64,000 bases of DNA from Erigeron canadensis. Taxonomy: Eukaryota; Streptophyta; Magnoliopsida; Asterales; Asteraceae. The DNA is taken from positions 25,429,966 through 25,493,965 of the forward strand of contig NC_057768.1 of assembly GCF_010389155.1 (NCBI RefSeq). Reading direction: 5' to 3'. Both the position numbers and the translations under genes were made by a program. The stretch's first letter is position 1. Every line of letters begins with the position of its first letter. The notes under the pieces were generated by a model, which worked only from the letters and a program-made list of their open reading frames with translations, made no database searches and had not been told where the DNA came from. This document shows positions 31,531 to 43,921 of the stretch, piece by piece.

Positions 31531-34500
31531 CTAGACGGTCTCAAACGGTTTATATTTCTTCACATCCGTCAACAGTCCTTGAACTGACCCAATAGCTGCA
31601 ACCAACGACACAATCAAACAGACCCAGCTTAAAATCTTTAACCACACCCACGTGAACGAAAACTTTTGTATCTTGGCCCGAGCAATATACATCTCTATTG
31701 GAAAGTACACGGTCAATGGGTAGAAAGAACCCGCCCCTATCAACCCTAAGAAGCTGTTGAAGAATGGAAAGATCATGGCTATGACCGCAGTCAATATCAC
31801 ATACGCTGTTCTCCAAACCAGCCTAAACATGTTAAAATAGTATTCTCCACAAAACGGCACGTTTAGAATATGTTCTGTGGTAATGAACTTGCTATCGGGC
31901 CATTTTTGTCTACACTTCATTTCAACAAAACCGAATAAAGGTTGGCAAAAAACTTGGTACGCCCCAATTAGGTGGACAGCGATGCACACATTGGCAAAGT
32001 CAATTAGCCAAAAGGGTTCATAGAAGCCAAAGCCAGTGAGAAAGTTTCCTGGTGCATCGTTTCCAAAAGCCGCGTAGCCAATGCACCCACAAAGGACATA
32101 AAATATGGTGGTCGTCGAAACACCGGCTAGTGATGCTTTCTTCATCACCTTGTTCTCTGGTGGATATGATTTCAAAGTGTCCTGCATTCAATTTAATTAT
32201 AGCTTCACATCAAAACACTAATCTTGTATATGTATGTCAGAGACGGAGCCAGAAAAATTATTTCAAGTGTGTTAGTCTATAACAGTCTAAATCAAGGACA
32301 ATTATTCATCAATAGCATATGAAATCAGCAATCTCATTTCTTATTCTTAATGGCCAACAATATTATTCTGGTTGATCATTATTGTTAAAGGTACTAATCA
32401 ATGACCAAGTATTGCATCAAAAACATTTTATTCTAATTCCTGCTAACAAAAAAGTAACAAATAACAAGGACACATACTCTGACCTACCTTACAACTCATT
32501 TTTATCGTTTATATATGTATATATATATATAAAAAAAAGAGAATATATTCTCATATGTGTAAGATATACATTTTTAGTATAGTAACGTAATGATTCAGTG
32601 TACGAAAGGAAAGGAAAACACTAAAAGGGTGGCAGAAAACAAAAGTGAAAAAAAAAAGAATATATTTTATGCCATATCTAAAGAAAAATGGTCTTCTCTT
32701 TTTATTTGAACGGTCTGGACACATTCGATGGACCTAATTAGCCAATTGAATTTTTAGGTCCATTGTTGAATAGTCCACAAGAATAATTTAGACATGGATA
32801 TGCCCAGTACGTTTCTACAACTGGCTTCTCATAATTCATATTTATGATAACATAAGAATTTTTTTCATGTATATATATAATACAGGGGAAAATAATCCGT
32901 ACGTGTTGCACCATATAATGCATCTACTAGTAGCACGTATCATCATTTTTCCATATTAACAATCAATAAATCATGTGCATCACCTATTACCAATGAAGCA
33001 TTGCATTGCCATTCTTGTAAGGTGAAGTCTAGGAGTTTATTAGGATAGAGTTTTTTTTTTGTTTTTATTATTTTTATTTTCGAACGACAGTATATATTTA
33101 AAAAGACACTACCAGGTGTTAGAAGTAAAAAAATTACAGTTACAAACTTACTATTCTAGAAATAAACAAAGCTACACTTTCTATAATCTAGCTACCCGAG
33201 GCTTTAACCGTTAAGACTGTAAAATGGGGAAAAAAGATATGTATAGGATCAAGTAGGACTAATATTGATAGTCGTTAAATAAAAACTTAGCTTTTATATA
33301 ATTTAGTGAAAGATTAGACGGTTACACAATTTTTTTGTCATTAGTATAACTCCCAATGGGACAATTAATCTATTAAACATCAGGTGCACAAGTCGGAAAC
33401 TCTAAAAAATTGGTATTAATTGATAATAAATTAGTGAAAAGTAAGATTATCTAAATGAATATAGCCCTTAATTATTACATTTGGTTGATACTAATTTATT
33501 TGGTTCATTTTGAATGTGATTAATTGGGCATGGTTTTTGAGTAGAAAGGAAACAAAAGCAAGACATGTTACAAATTACGTATGGTGAGGTAGCCCAGTGA
33601 TACAAGGATAAAGACAGCACAACAACTATATCAATCAATATAATGCTCTCGTCTCCCTGGCCTCTATTTACACGTGTCATCATCTCCACCACTTTCACTG
33701 TCGTTTCTATCTAAAATAAGATGTTATACGTACGATATATATACGTATTTATTTATATATATACGTACGTACGTATAAAGACTACTACTCGTATTATTTA
33801 AGTGATTATGTTTATAAAAATTAATCTACTATTGATTATACAAATAATTTTTCCTAGTTGGAAATTAAAGTAATCATACAGTAATATTCAACCAACGAAT
33901 AAAAATACTTGTAGTTATTTCAAAAACAATAGACTTAAATAGATTGACTTGATAAATACAAAAAGGCATAATTACACTTACACGTACATATCTCCGAATT
34001 AGAGTAGTGTAATATCATATTCTTAAATACAAAATCGTTGGGAAAATATGTAATTTTACATGTCTAAGTAACTAAGATGGAAATATATATAGAATGTCCA
34101 TACCAAAAAAATTGGTAACATCATATCCTTAGACTGGTGTTTAGGGGACAAACATGGTTTATATTATCTCTTTTTCACATTAATAAATACGTTCTTTATG
34201 TGTTTATCCAAAAAGTTGGCAATCCTAGAAATTTATGCACATAGTAAAATACTTATTTAATAAGTCGGTAACCGTTCATTAGAAGACTTGTCTCCTTTCG
34301 GCAACTTTAGTAAAAAGTTGGTTCATTGATGAACTATTGAAATAGATTTTATATATAACAACCGGAAATATTTAATAAAAGCATAACATCAAATTTTGGA
34401 TTAACACTCTTAATGTTGAAAACTCTAAAAAGTAAGATAAGGGTAGCCCATTATATTTACGTATTGCTTATGTAAATTGATAACTACTACAATTATATAA

Positions 34501-37500
34501 AAAAATCCGTATAAATTAATTAATGACTACATTTCATGACAAAGACCGTCTTCAACACATCCTATGTGTTCATAGTATAAGTCGGTGGCAAACCAACATA
34601 CATTAATGTACCCGATATATATATATTCTGGTCATTCTATATATGTAAAATAAAAGTAATAAATATACATATATCCGTACGTCTCTATCTTAAAAATGCA
34701 AAAAACGTTATTAAGTGATTTGGATTAATATATATAAGTGTTTGGCTTGCCATCCATGATAGAAATATTATATTTGCGTGAACAATCTTATGATAAATTT
34801 TATGTTAAGTTCAAACACATTTCAACGTTTGAAAAACTGTATCATTACTTTTTGTTGTGGAAATATATTTATCAAATAGTCTATGACTATTTGTAGAACA
34901 CAAGTCAAAGAAACACACAGCCAAAGAATCTTTATGAAAATACTAGAAAAATAAAAAAGTTAAAAATATAACAAGTAAATTGGGTAAGTTGTTACCTGAA
35001 TTTCAATGAGGACAGTAGAATAAGCATAAGCAAAGGCAATGTCACCGATAGCTTGAAAAGTCCTCCAAATTTTTTCTTGTCCAGATACGTCTATTCCTAC
35101 TTCTACTCCTGTTAAGCTTGTCCTTACATGACCACCACCTATCATTTTAACAATCTTTATTGTTAAAAAATGCCAAAATTACACATATATATAAATTATA
35201 TGTATAAGAGCTAGTTTTTTGCTATCCACAATCTTATATCCATCACTAATTGGCACTAGCATATTATTATAGTTATTATAATTATCCATGAATACAGCAA
35301 TATGTTGAGAAGGAGGATTCTCTCAAGTTTTTCCAACTTGACTAGTCAAGTTTGGAGAATCTTGACCTTTAGATGAAAATCAAAGGCCAAGATTCAATAA
35401 TCCTTATTTAATCTTAGCCCTTGATTTTCAATCAAGGATCAAGATCCTCCCAACTTGTCAAGTTGGGGAAACTTGAGAGATCCCATTCCGTTGAAGAGTT
35501 GAGGACATATACATATATAGTTAGAAAAGCTAAACAATAATACCCTTAATGCAAAAAGTGTCAAAAAATTTTTACATGTACAAATCCACCATTTGTCTAA
35601 ATTTATTGTATGTTTTTCCCATCACCTTATAAATGTCTAGAAAGGCATTAGAAGAAAAAAAAATTTAGCCACTGCAGCATTCAGAAATGTGGATAAGAAA
35701 ACATATGCAGAAATTATATCTAATATTGATGATGGCGGCGGCAAATAAAAGTGTGATAGTAAAAATAATCTATGTAAAATAAGATATTGTCGTTATAATT
35801 ATTATAAGTTGATTCATTAAGCGTATTATAGATTTATGAGTTAATTATCTAAAAGAAAAAAGGTTATAAAAGAGGGGGAAATTTTTGGCTTTTTAAATCC
35901 TTAATAAAATGCATTATATATGAAAATAAATATAGCAATATATATAGATAGCCAAACTTTTTTTTTCCTTAAATAACTTGTATTAATTAAACTTCTTTTA
36001 TATAAATAACAGTTTGAAAACTGATAATGCAAAATGTTTATCATAATTGATAACCCCAAATTATTATCATTAACAAATCCAAACAAATAAACCGAAAGTT
36101 ATCTTTTATTCCGGGTAATGCAATATTCTTCCCAGGAATTTTTTATTTAAGGTAAAACAAAATTGATATGTTTCCATTTTAGATATTTTTACATTTGTAT
36201 GACTATGCAATAGTTGCCGGCCATTTCTATATATTCGACAAATTTGGTATGATTAGCTTGCATCACATATATATACCAAAATTAGATAATCTATAAATTA
36301 TGAAAAATGATTAATCGATCTAACTCATATGCTTAAAAATCAATCTAAAACTTTAAGTATTTGACATGTGCATTCCACTAATTCTCTTTCCTAATATTGC
36401 CCCCTGATTTTTCCACATGTCACCATCTTACTATTAGACATATCTTTAGGCACACCAACTAGATTGATTTATCACTATCCATAAATTATATAAGAAAAAA
36501 GTGCTAGCATTCTATTTGCAATGTACGTAAGTAGATTTTTAAATATTTTTTTACCAGTACACCTACCTAGAGGTGGTGTTACCGGGTTCGATCACCTCGG
36601 ACTAGAATTAAACTTTTATAATTTTTAAATAATAATATTAAAATTTAATTTGCATAGAGTTTCACGCTTAAATTTAGACGATGGGTGACTTTATATCCAT
36701 TTTTTTTATATAGTATAGAAATAAATATAAATATCTGAGAAAACATGTTAACATTAATTTGATGTATACTTTTCAAATCTATATACACATACTAAGACAT
36801 ACGGAAAAAGATTATTAAGTATCAGAAGAAGAAAAAAAGCGAAAAAATGCTTACCCGCAACTTTAGCAATGGAAAGTCCAAGACCAATGGAAGAATAGGC
36901 AAAGGACATAACGGCAGCAACAATCGAAAGCCATGAAAGCTCGTGAAAATTTGGAATCTGGCTTAATACGATTTGAATGGCACCAAATATCATCATGTAC
37001 GGATAGTTTGACAGTTTACAACTAGCTGCATGACCTTTGTCATGAAAACAGTTTGACTTTTTTACCGCCCTGTTAAAATTCAAAAAATACACTAAATTAC
37101 TTTTTACTTCATTACCATAAATATATAGACAAATTAGGAAAACATTATCTAGAATTGAATTCTTTCTACAAATAGTCAAGGTCGGTTTGACTGCATTTAA
37201 TTTGTATATTTATTTATTACATCATATTTCTGTTACATTGTTGTATTAATTCACTATATTTGATTCATTAATTTACAAAATAAAATATACTTACACCATA
37301 CTAATAGACGCAGTAATTGTATATCCAATTGTGACCCCTACAAGATTTGCATATTGAGCTATACCACATAATTGCACTTTCTTCCCTCCTGAAAAATCAC
37401 ACATAAAAAAAAAAAAAAAATGTTCATGTCATGTATATTAATTATTGAACGTTTTTAAGCATGATTTTAGGCATGTATATTTACAAAATATAGATACTGT

Positions 37501-37973
37501 AAAATAGATGTATACATATGGATACCTAGATTAGACCGAACAACATCCATATACGTGTAGTTACGTTTGCCTGAAACCGGGTCAGGTGTCCGATACGAGT
37601 CAGCGAGTAGTGTTGAGGTAAAGTAAGTAATAAAGGAGAACGCCATGAGAACAGCTGGCCCGGCGACCCAGCCCAATTGTGCAATAGCCCATGCCAAAGA
37701 TAACACGCCAGATCCTATAACAGCGGTTATGATATGGGCACTTGCCGTAAGCAAAGTTCCTAATAATTTCAAAAAAATACACACAAGAGATTAGAAATAT
37801 ATATTATGGACCCATAACAAGATCAAAAATAAATAATATGTTACGTTCTTCTTTTTTGCATGAGTTTACTAACCGGTTCGTTTTTCGCGGCCATCGTCGT
37901 CGAGATTCTTTCGAAACTCGACGTCACCAACCTCGAGTGTTGACATGGTTTTTTTCTGAAGGTGTGCATCCAT
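31531..37973 (-). CDS. AAP6: Amino acid permease, AAP6-like, six exons
   Basis: Exons in transcript order: 37973-37874, 37759-37526, 37388-37295, 37069-36855, 35138-34996, 32181-31531. All junctions are GT-AG with matching phases, giving 478 residues (AAPs run about 475-495). Markers in order: DGREKRTGTLLTASAHIITA, VIGSGVLSLAWAIAQLGW, GVTIGYTITASISM, KSNCFHDKGHAASC, QIPNFHELSWLSIVAA, VRTSLTGVEVG, KIWRTFQAIGDIAFAYAYST, GCIGYAAFGNDAPGNFL, FRLVWRTAYVI, FNSFLGLIGAGSFYPLTVYF and a C-terminal KKYKPFETV. It is a proton-coupled amino acid importer of the plasma membrane with about 11 transmembrane helices (family knowledge). The VRTSLTGV...VG...DV and AYAYSTVLIEIQ segments look most like AAP6; the exact orthologue is unproven. 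Two in-frame ATGs exist: 37973 (chosen, first after an upstream stop) and 37946. No lesions seen. Introns 4 and 5 are long (1.7 and 2.8 kb). Confidence 0.93.
32182..34995 (-). other. Intron 5 of the AAP gene
   Basis: 2814 bp between CAG|GTAACA and GCAG|GACACT. AT-rich. It includes TTTTCGAACGACAGTATATA near 33077, related to a repeat end near 25270, and GAGACGGAGCCAG near 32238, a common plant repeat edge. No gene on either strand. Confidence 0.75.
35139..36854 (-). other. Intron 4 of the AAP gene
   Basis: 1716 bp, donor GTAAGC and acceptor ATAG|G. Contains a palindromic MITE (35314-35483) and a tRNA-like GTGTTACCGGGTTCGATCAC at about 36573-36592 that may be a SINE fragment. Confidence 0.75.
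35314..35483. mobile_element. Palindromic MITE in AAP intron 4
   Basis: About 170 bp whose two halves are inverted copies. The left begins GGATTCTCTCAAGTTTTTCC and the right ends GGGGAAACTTGAGAGATCCC; matching continues inward through CAACTTGAC and GATTTTCA. The whole element can fold into one long stem. The target duplication is not clear, so the superfamily is open. No ORF. Confidence 0.75.
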
Positions 37974-38045
37974 TTCTTCGATCTGTGTGGTTTGTGAAGG
38001 TGTGGAGGAGGGAATTTATGGGGAGAAAAAGGGGAAGCTTTTGGG

Positions 38046-38053
38046 ATTTTATA
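38046..38053 (-). promoter_or_regulatory. Candidate TATA box of the AAP gene
   Basis: TATAAAAT on the minus strand, about 75 nt upstream of the first in-frame ATG at 37973, leaving a short leader of roughly 45 nt. Confidence 0.45.
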
Positions 38054-38199
38054 TTAATTAAATGTAAATGTATATGAATTTTATATTTGTAATAAATGAA
38101 TTTTGATAAATAAAAATATATAAAACAGAATGAGTGTTGAGGGAGCGGCGGAAAACATAAGTCAGCGGGTAGGCATATATAATTCATCAACTAGTAGAC

Positions 38200-39545
38200 G
38201 CTAGTCAAAGCTTAACTACCCATATTCAGAGGTAGAGGTTTGTCTCTTTTTTTCCGTTTATTGAGATTTTGTGCCATTTAACTTTGAAAATTGGTGTAAT
38301 AAAGTTTTTCAAATGAAATAATTAGATGTTGAAAATACTTTTCCTAATATTCATATACTTTTTACGGTCAATGAAGAAAAGTTTTAATTAAAACATCAAA
38401 GGCTTGCAAATTGTTAAATCAGATTAAATACAGTAAAAACCAAACAACACATCAAGTGAACTACAATTAAACAAATCCTAAAAAATTAAATATCTTCCAA
38501 ATATCCCATAAGAATGATCATGTTCTTCATTTTATTCCCAAATCCCAACCTAAAAAAAATAAGCACCTTCACTTTCTCAATTACCTTGTCGATTAGAATT
38601 TCACTTGAAAACAGGATCTTTACGCATTCTTCACTAACTCCAAAAGACAATGCGCAAGATGACATAACTAACTTTTTCCTTCTTATTGCCTCCCTTGATA
38701 AATGTTGAAATTCTCGGATAAGTGATCAATATCCGTTACAAGATAGGATGAATTCTACATTACTCACAAGATTTTTAAGGATTTGCCTATGGAGTATTGA
38801 GTGAAAGTGGAGTAATGTAGTGAGGATTTGCTTGAAACTTTGGAGTTATTGAACTATATCCAGAATTTTTTATATTTGTCTTCTAGCATTATTATTACAA
38901 GTACTTAGATCATATTTTCATTCAATTCATAGGTTATTACATTATTTTGAATTCTTAACAAAATTGTAGTGTGTTTATAATCAATAAATGAAAGACATAT
39001 AGAAAGTACATCTGTGTCATATATAACTGCATATTTTATAACATTAGCTTCCGTCATTATTTTAGTATATTGTATTCAAGATTATACAAATTAAAAGGAA
39101 ACACTCGACTAATCTTTAGTTCAGTTGAAAACTTCAGATCATCCAGTCTTCTTTAGTATATGTGATTCCCAGGTTTACCGTCCAAAAAATAAAATAAAAA
39201 ATGGTAGTCACTAATCAAAAATCGACCACGAAAATATTTCATGCCGAGATTTTTCTATATTTTTAAATTACCTACAACTTATATAAGTGTTACTCATTTC
39301 ATCATGGTATGCCCAGCCCGCTTGTCTAAATGGGCTAGCGTTTAAATGTTAGTCATCTATAGAGTCAATTCTCATATTATGCTTCTTTTCTTTTTATATA
39401 TATATATATATCTTCTTCCCAAAAATATGTATTTTAAAGAAAAATCTATACCACTTTTTAAACTTTTTTCCCATTTTATGCTTACTGATCAAATTTTCTT
39501 TAAAATTTTTTTACCTTATCAATTTCATTTACGTCTTTAACTATA
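38200..39545. other. Intergenic DNA upstream of the AAP gene
   Basis: AT-rich with an (AT) run at about 39398-39411. No gene, terminal repeat pair or RNA gene recognised. The near part should include distal promoter sequence of the permease. Confidence 0.5.
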
Positions 39546-42160
39546 TATATACTACATATTAAAAAATATAGACCCCTGCTGAAAATTACAGGGGAGGAAA
39601 TGTCTATTATACCCCACTTAACAAAACAACTCACATACATACCACCTCATGTGCACCAAATCACCTAATTATGGTATCTATTATTTCATTGTTATCAACT
39701 CATTAAATGGTTGTTGACCATCCCCTTTACGCACCATTGGCATAAACACAAAATCTATCTAATTATGGTAATTATTAATTCATTGTATCAATTTATTATT
39801 ATCAATGTAAAACTTTTCTTTTGTACATATACAAATCCCACAGCCATGAATACATAATTTCAAACTTTTCAAAATTTGTTCAACAATCTTTTATTTATTT
39901 CAAAATAATTTCCAAAAATAAAATGCCCAGATTTATTTGAGTTGTATATAAATACTTTTTATTCCACACAAAACTTTCATACTACCATGAATTTTATCAA
40001 CAAACCTTTTGATCTAGCCAGATCCTAAATATAAAATGAAGACGGATGCAATCATAAACAGGTTATTATTTCAATATGATGAATATACGTCTACTTTTTT
40101 TCTATTTTTTTACGATAACATATTTGATATAGGAATCACTTCATGAACTTTCGAAAAGAAGCATCGTATTTTTTCTTATTTGCTTCTTTCTGAATTTTTA
40201 GTTTTTTACAGTTAGATATAATGGACAAAGTATTTTTGCCTGGAAAAAACAATTCCAGGCTTTGGTTATATTAGGTAACTCATACTAAAGCATCAGAGTT
40301 TTTTTGTTTATGCTTATAGTAAATTCCATTTAAATTATCTGCTTTGGGATATTAGTTTTGCCAACATCCTGACAACTTCACGTAGTTATATATATTCTTG
40401 TGTATATTCATACTTTATAAATGACACCCGCAAAATAATACAGTAGCGTTTAAGAGGTATAACTACAGTGAGCAACACCAACAAATCCTCTCCCTCCTAT
40501 CATCATTTTCAAGAAGATCATTGTCACATAACTGAATTTCTGTTGCCAGAAATTCATAGCAATGCGTATTAATGAATAATGTGTACATGATATTTATATA
40601 GCCAGTAATTTCATTTCATTTCTATAGTGTATTGTGTTATTTTCTTAGTATCAATTTGTAACATTCATCTAAAAGCAATGTAGATATGAATTTCAATATT
40701 GGAAGTGACGAAGATTGATGTTGATAAATAATGGTCTTTAATGTACATATTACACTTTTTTTTCTTTATGGTTGTGAGCGCATAGGACTACACATGTTGA
40801 TATAGATGAATAATGGTCATTAGAATGTACATGTTATGCTTTTTAATTACCTTTATGGTTGTGAGCCATAGGAGCCTCCTCATCTGATTAGTGTTGTTAA
40901 TCACTTTGCATTGGTACATACTCCAATTTTTACTTTCTATTTGTTTCATTGAAATGTAATTCGATGTACGATTTCCATAATTCCATTTGATGTGAATTTA
41001 TGTACATTTGTTCCTTATTTCAATATCTAAATAAAAATGATTTTTTCGTATGTGTATAGCTGTGTATTATACTATTATAAAGCAAATAGGGTTTCAACTT
41101 TCAATTTAACATTTACTTTCCCAAAATTTCTCTCTCATCAAATATCAATCAATCATCTTTTTTCTCTCTCATCCATAAATCATTTATTCCTCCAATTCGT
41201 TCAAAATCTTTTATCTCACAAACCGTACATCGATAAATTATAAAAATTATATGGGTGTTTTTAAAATTTCATGCATTTTCATTAGAGATGTTATTCGATA
41301 TACTTTCGACGAATTTTTAAATTTGAGGGCGGAGCCCGTACGGCTAAGACATTTGGCTATCACACTCTATGACTTATCACCCCCATTATCTCACCGCCGC
41401 AACGCGCGGGTACTTGCTCTCGTACTATTATATATGTAACAGATTTTTAATTCTAAAGTTGAATTGATAAGAAGGGGTGTGGATATAACAGAAACGATAT
41501 ACCCCCTCCCTTAGCTACAACAGTCTCTTTTACAAGGGAAGGAAACTCCTTTGATTTCATTTCTTCAATTTTCATTACCTATGGTAAATTTACTTTACTT
41601 AGTATTGATATTTTTATCTCCTTTCTATTACATTTTGAAACTTTGAAGTCTATATAGTTGATTTTGGTGATTATATATATTCTTACGTTGTTAAGTATAC
41701 TCGTATAATATATTCACAATCCAAGCTACACGTTTTTAATTTGTGTCCTACCAAATACATTCACATTTATGGTAAACTTTCAATTTGCCACATTTTCTTA
41801 CACTTACCCTCCATAATTTCATACACTTTCACTCTCACTCTCATGTCTATTTCAATCACTTACAAGTCGTATATACATATATATATATATATATATATAA
41901 ATATTTTTAGCGGTCAATCACTTACAAGTCGTATATATAGGTGTTTAATTTTACATCTAAGTTGCAAATTATGTATAAACATATTTGTTACATATTTTCC
42001 GAACCCTTGTACTTTTAGATTAACATTGACCGCTATTTTAGCTAAGCAATCCATTCTATGATATTGCTTAATTGATTGTCCACGCTTTTTTTTTTTTTGT
42101 TATCACGACATTAAAAGCTTGTACCATGGTATCCGCTGCAACGCGCGGATACCATGCTAG
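39546..42160 (+). mobile_element. Helitron-like region (possibly compound)
   Basis: The 5' end TATATACTACATATTAAAAA followed by an inverted pair (ACCCCTGC...TACAGGGG) closely matches the start at 4482. The 3' end at 42126-42160 has a perfect 11-bp stem ATGGTATCCGC/GCGGATACCAT, then GCTAG followed by T. A second end-like stretch, CCGCCGCAACGCGCGGGTAC near 41394-41413, suggests two elements are joined. No helicase. An (AT)n run lies at about 41877-41899. Confidence 0.5.
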
Positions 42161-42541
42161 TCTTTTTATACATAACATTTAATACTATTTCTTTTTAGCA
42201 ATAATAATTACATCTTTATTTTTCTACTTATTACACTTTACATTAATATATGTATAACTTAAAGAAAATAGTAATGAAGGCTACATGCTATGCTGACATT
42301 CACTATTTATTAAATCTAACTGCAATAGTTTTTCATAATAAGCATTCTTCCATCTCCATTATCATCAATTATCTTTTTCTTTAGTTCATGTAAAAATGGA
42401 AAATAAGAATTAAATCCACAAACTCATACAACTTCAACGTTTAGACGCCAATACAAGTCTGATTTTGATCCTCTTCTTCATAGTGATTATTGAACAGATC
42501 CTGGGTGGAAGATTCAAGCAGATTACTCAAAGCTTGTTACA

Positions 42542-42676
42542 AGTCGTGGTAGAAGACGACAAAGTCGAATAGAAAATGAGATGGACCAAAGTCACCCTAA
42601 TTAACCACGTAAGTGTGGGATATGTTGTCTAAGTGGTCATAATAAGAGAAATTGTCCAAAATCTCAGCCTAGATAA
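42542..42676 (+). pseudogene. Zinc-knuckle remnant of a transposase-like protein
   Basis: The frame reads SRGRRRQSRIENEMDQSHPN, an in-frame TAA, then PRKCGICCLSGHNKRNCPKS and a stop. CGICCLSGHNKRNC fits C-x2-C-x4-H-x4-C, the zinc knuckle, preceded by a basic GRRR stretch. This order is seen at the C-terminus of plant MULE/FAR1-type transposases (family knowledge); retroviral-type gag proteins are the alternative. The frame also extends upstream (DPGWKIQADYSKLVT) to a stop near 42493. Only the tail of the gene survives. Confidence 0.55.
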
Positions 42677-43091
42677 TAGATTTGTAACCTTTTTTTAAGT
42701 GTATTCTTAATATCTATTATTAATATCTATGTTATATTTTATGATCGATGTGAGTATAGTTGTTGTAGTTTGAATTAAAATTTTCCTTTAATTTATACAT
42801 AAATGTATTCATGTAATGTGGTAATGTGTAGTAAGTAGAAAATTAAAGAAGTAATTAATATCACTAAAAAGAAATATTAAAGAATTATATTTAAAAAATT
42901 AGTTAAAGAAGTACTGTAAATGAAATTGATAAAATTAAGACTTTTTCAAAGAAAGTTTGATCATATAAGAGAAAAAACATAAGATGAGAACATGATTTAA
43001 AAAGAGGTATAGATTTTTCTATTGTTGCAAAAAACAAGCATATTTTGGGAATAAGATTAAAAAAATGGCATAAAGTGGGAAATGACTCTCA

Positions 43092-43420
43092 TCTATATAC
43101 TAAACTATCTAATACGAGTAAAAAAAAACCACTCCTAACAACACTTTATTTAAGAAATGTTAGAAAACTTGTGTAATTTTTTCATTTTAGTAGGTTAGCA
43201 CCTTTTTAAATATTTTCATCTACATTACCTCTTTAACATTAATGATTAAATTACGCTATCCATTATTTACTTTTTAAAATATTTTCATTAACCATTTACA
43301 TCAATTACTTTTACATCAATTATCTACAACACTTGATACCGTCTCCATCACCAACAATCAACCCCACCACCACAAAGTGGCCGCCATGGTCACCGACGCA
43401 TTGTGTGGGTACCGTGCTAA
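43092..43420 (+). mobile_element. Short Helitron-like element
   Basis: 5' TCTATATACTAAACTATCTA, 3' CACCGACGCATTGTGTGGGT then ACCGTGCTAA followed by T. A degenerate stem precedes the end. The interior (TTAACATTAATGATTAAATT, CACCAACAATCAACCCCACC) matches the start of the element at 4482 in the same order. Confidence 0.5.
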
Positions 43421-43740
43421 TATCAATATTAGTCTATTAGGGAAGGCTTAGAGGTTGTGAAAACCCATTTCAGGTCTTAATTAAGACATAATTTTTTAAA
43501 AGTCACAAAATTTCAAAATTTATATATCTTACTCGGTTTTTGACCCGCGCGATGCACGAGCTGTATAAAAAACTATATAATACACTTTATATATGAAGAA
43601 ACGATAACGAATATATTTCATTAGAATTACGTGATGTGAACTATATAAATAGTTTGGTAACATATAAACATATGGTTGAACAATAAATAGATTCAACCAA
43701 AAGCTTGATAAAATATGAACTTAAAGAGATAGAAGGATTT

Positions 43741-43915
43741 AAGCTATTAAGTAAGTAAGTAAGTAACTGCTCAGTGCCGCCTTCCGCGGGTTTTGAACCC
43801 CAATACCTCGACGGTGTATGGGGGAGGTTAAGATGCAGGCAGACCTTACCTCTACCTAAGTAGAGAGGCTGCTTCCAGTTTCTACCTAAATGGTAGAAAA
43901 GGCCCTCCAACCTTT
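43741..43915 (-). mobile_element. SINE-type repeat
   Basis: Includes GCGGGTTTTGAACCCCAATA and the block GCAGACCTTACCTCTACCTA with AGAGAGGCTGCTTCC, a dispersed SINE signature in asterid genomes (general knowledge). The related copy at 3805-3922 keeps the same motif order. A short (AAGT)n run lies at 43750-43766. The frame across it (43919 leftward) is not a gene. Strand is uncertain. Confidence 0.5.
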
Positions 43916-43921
43916 GCATGA

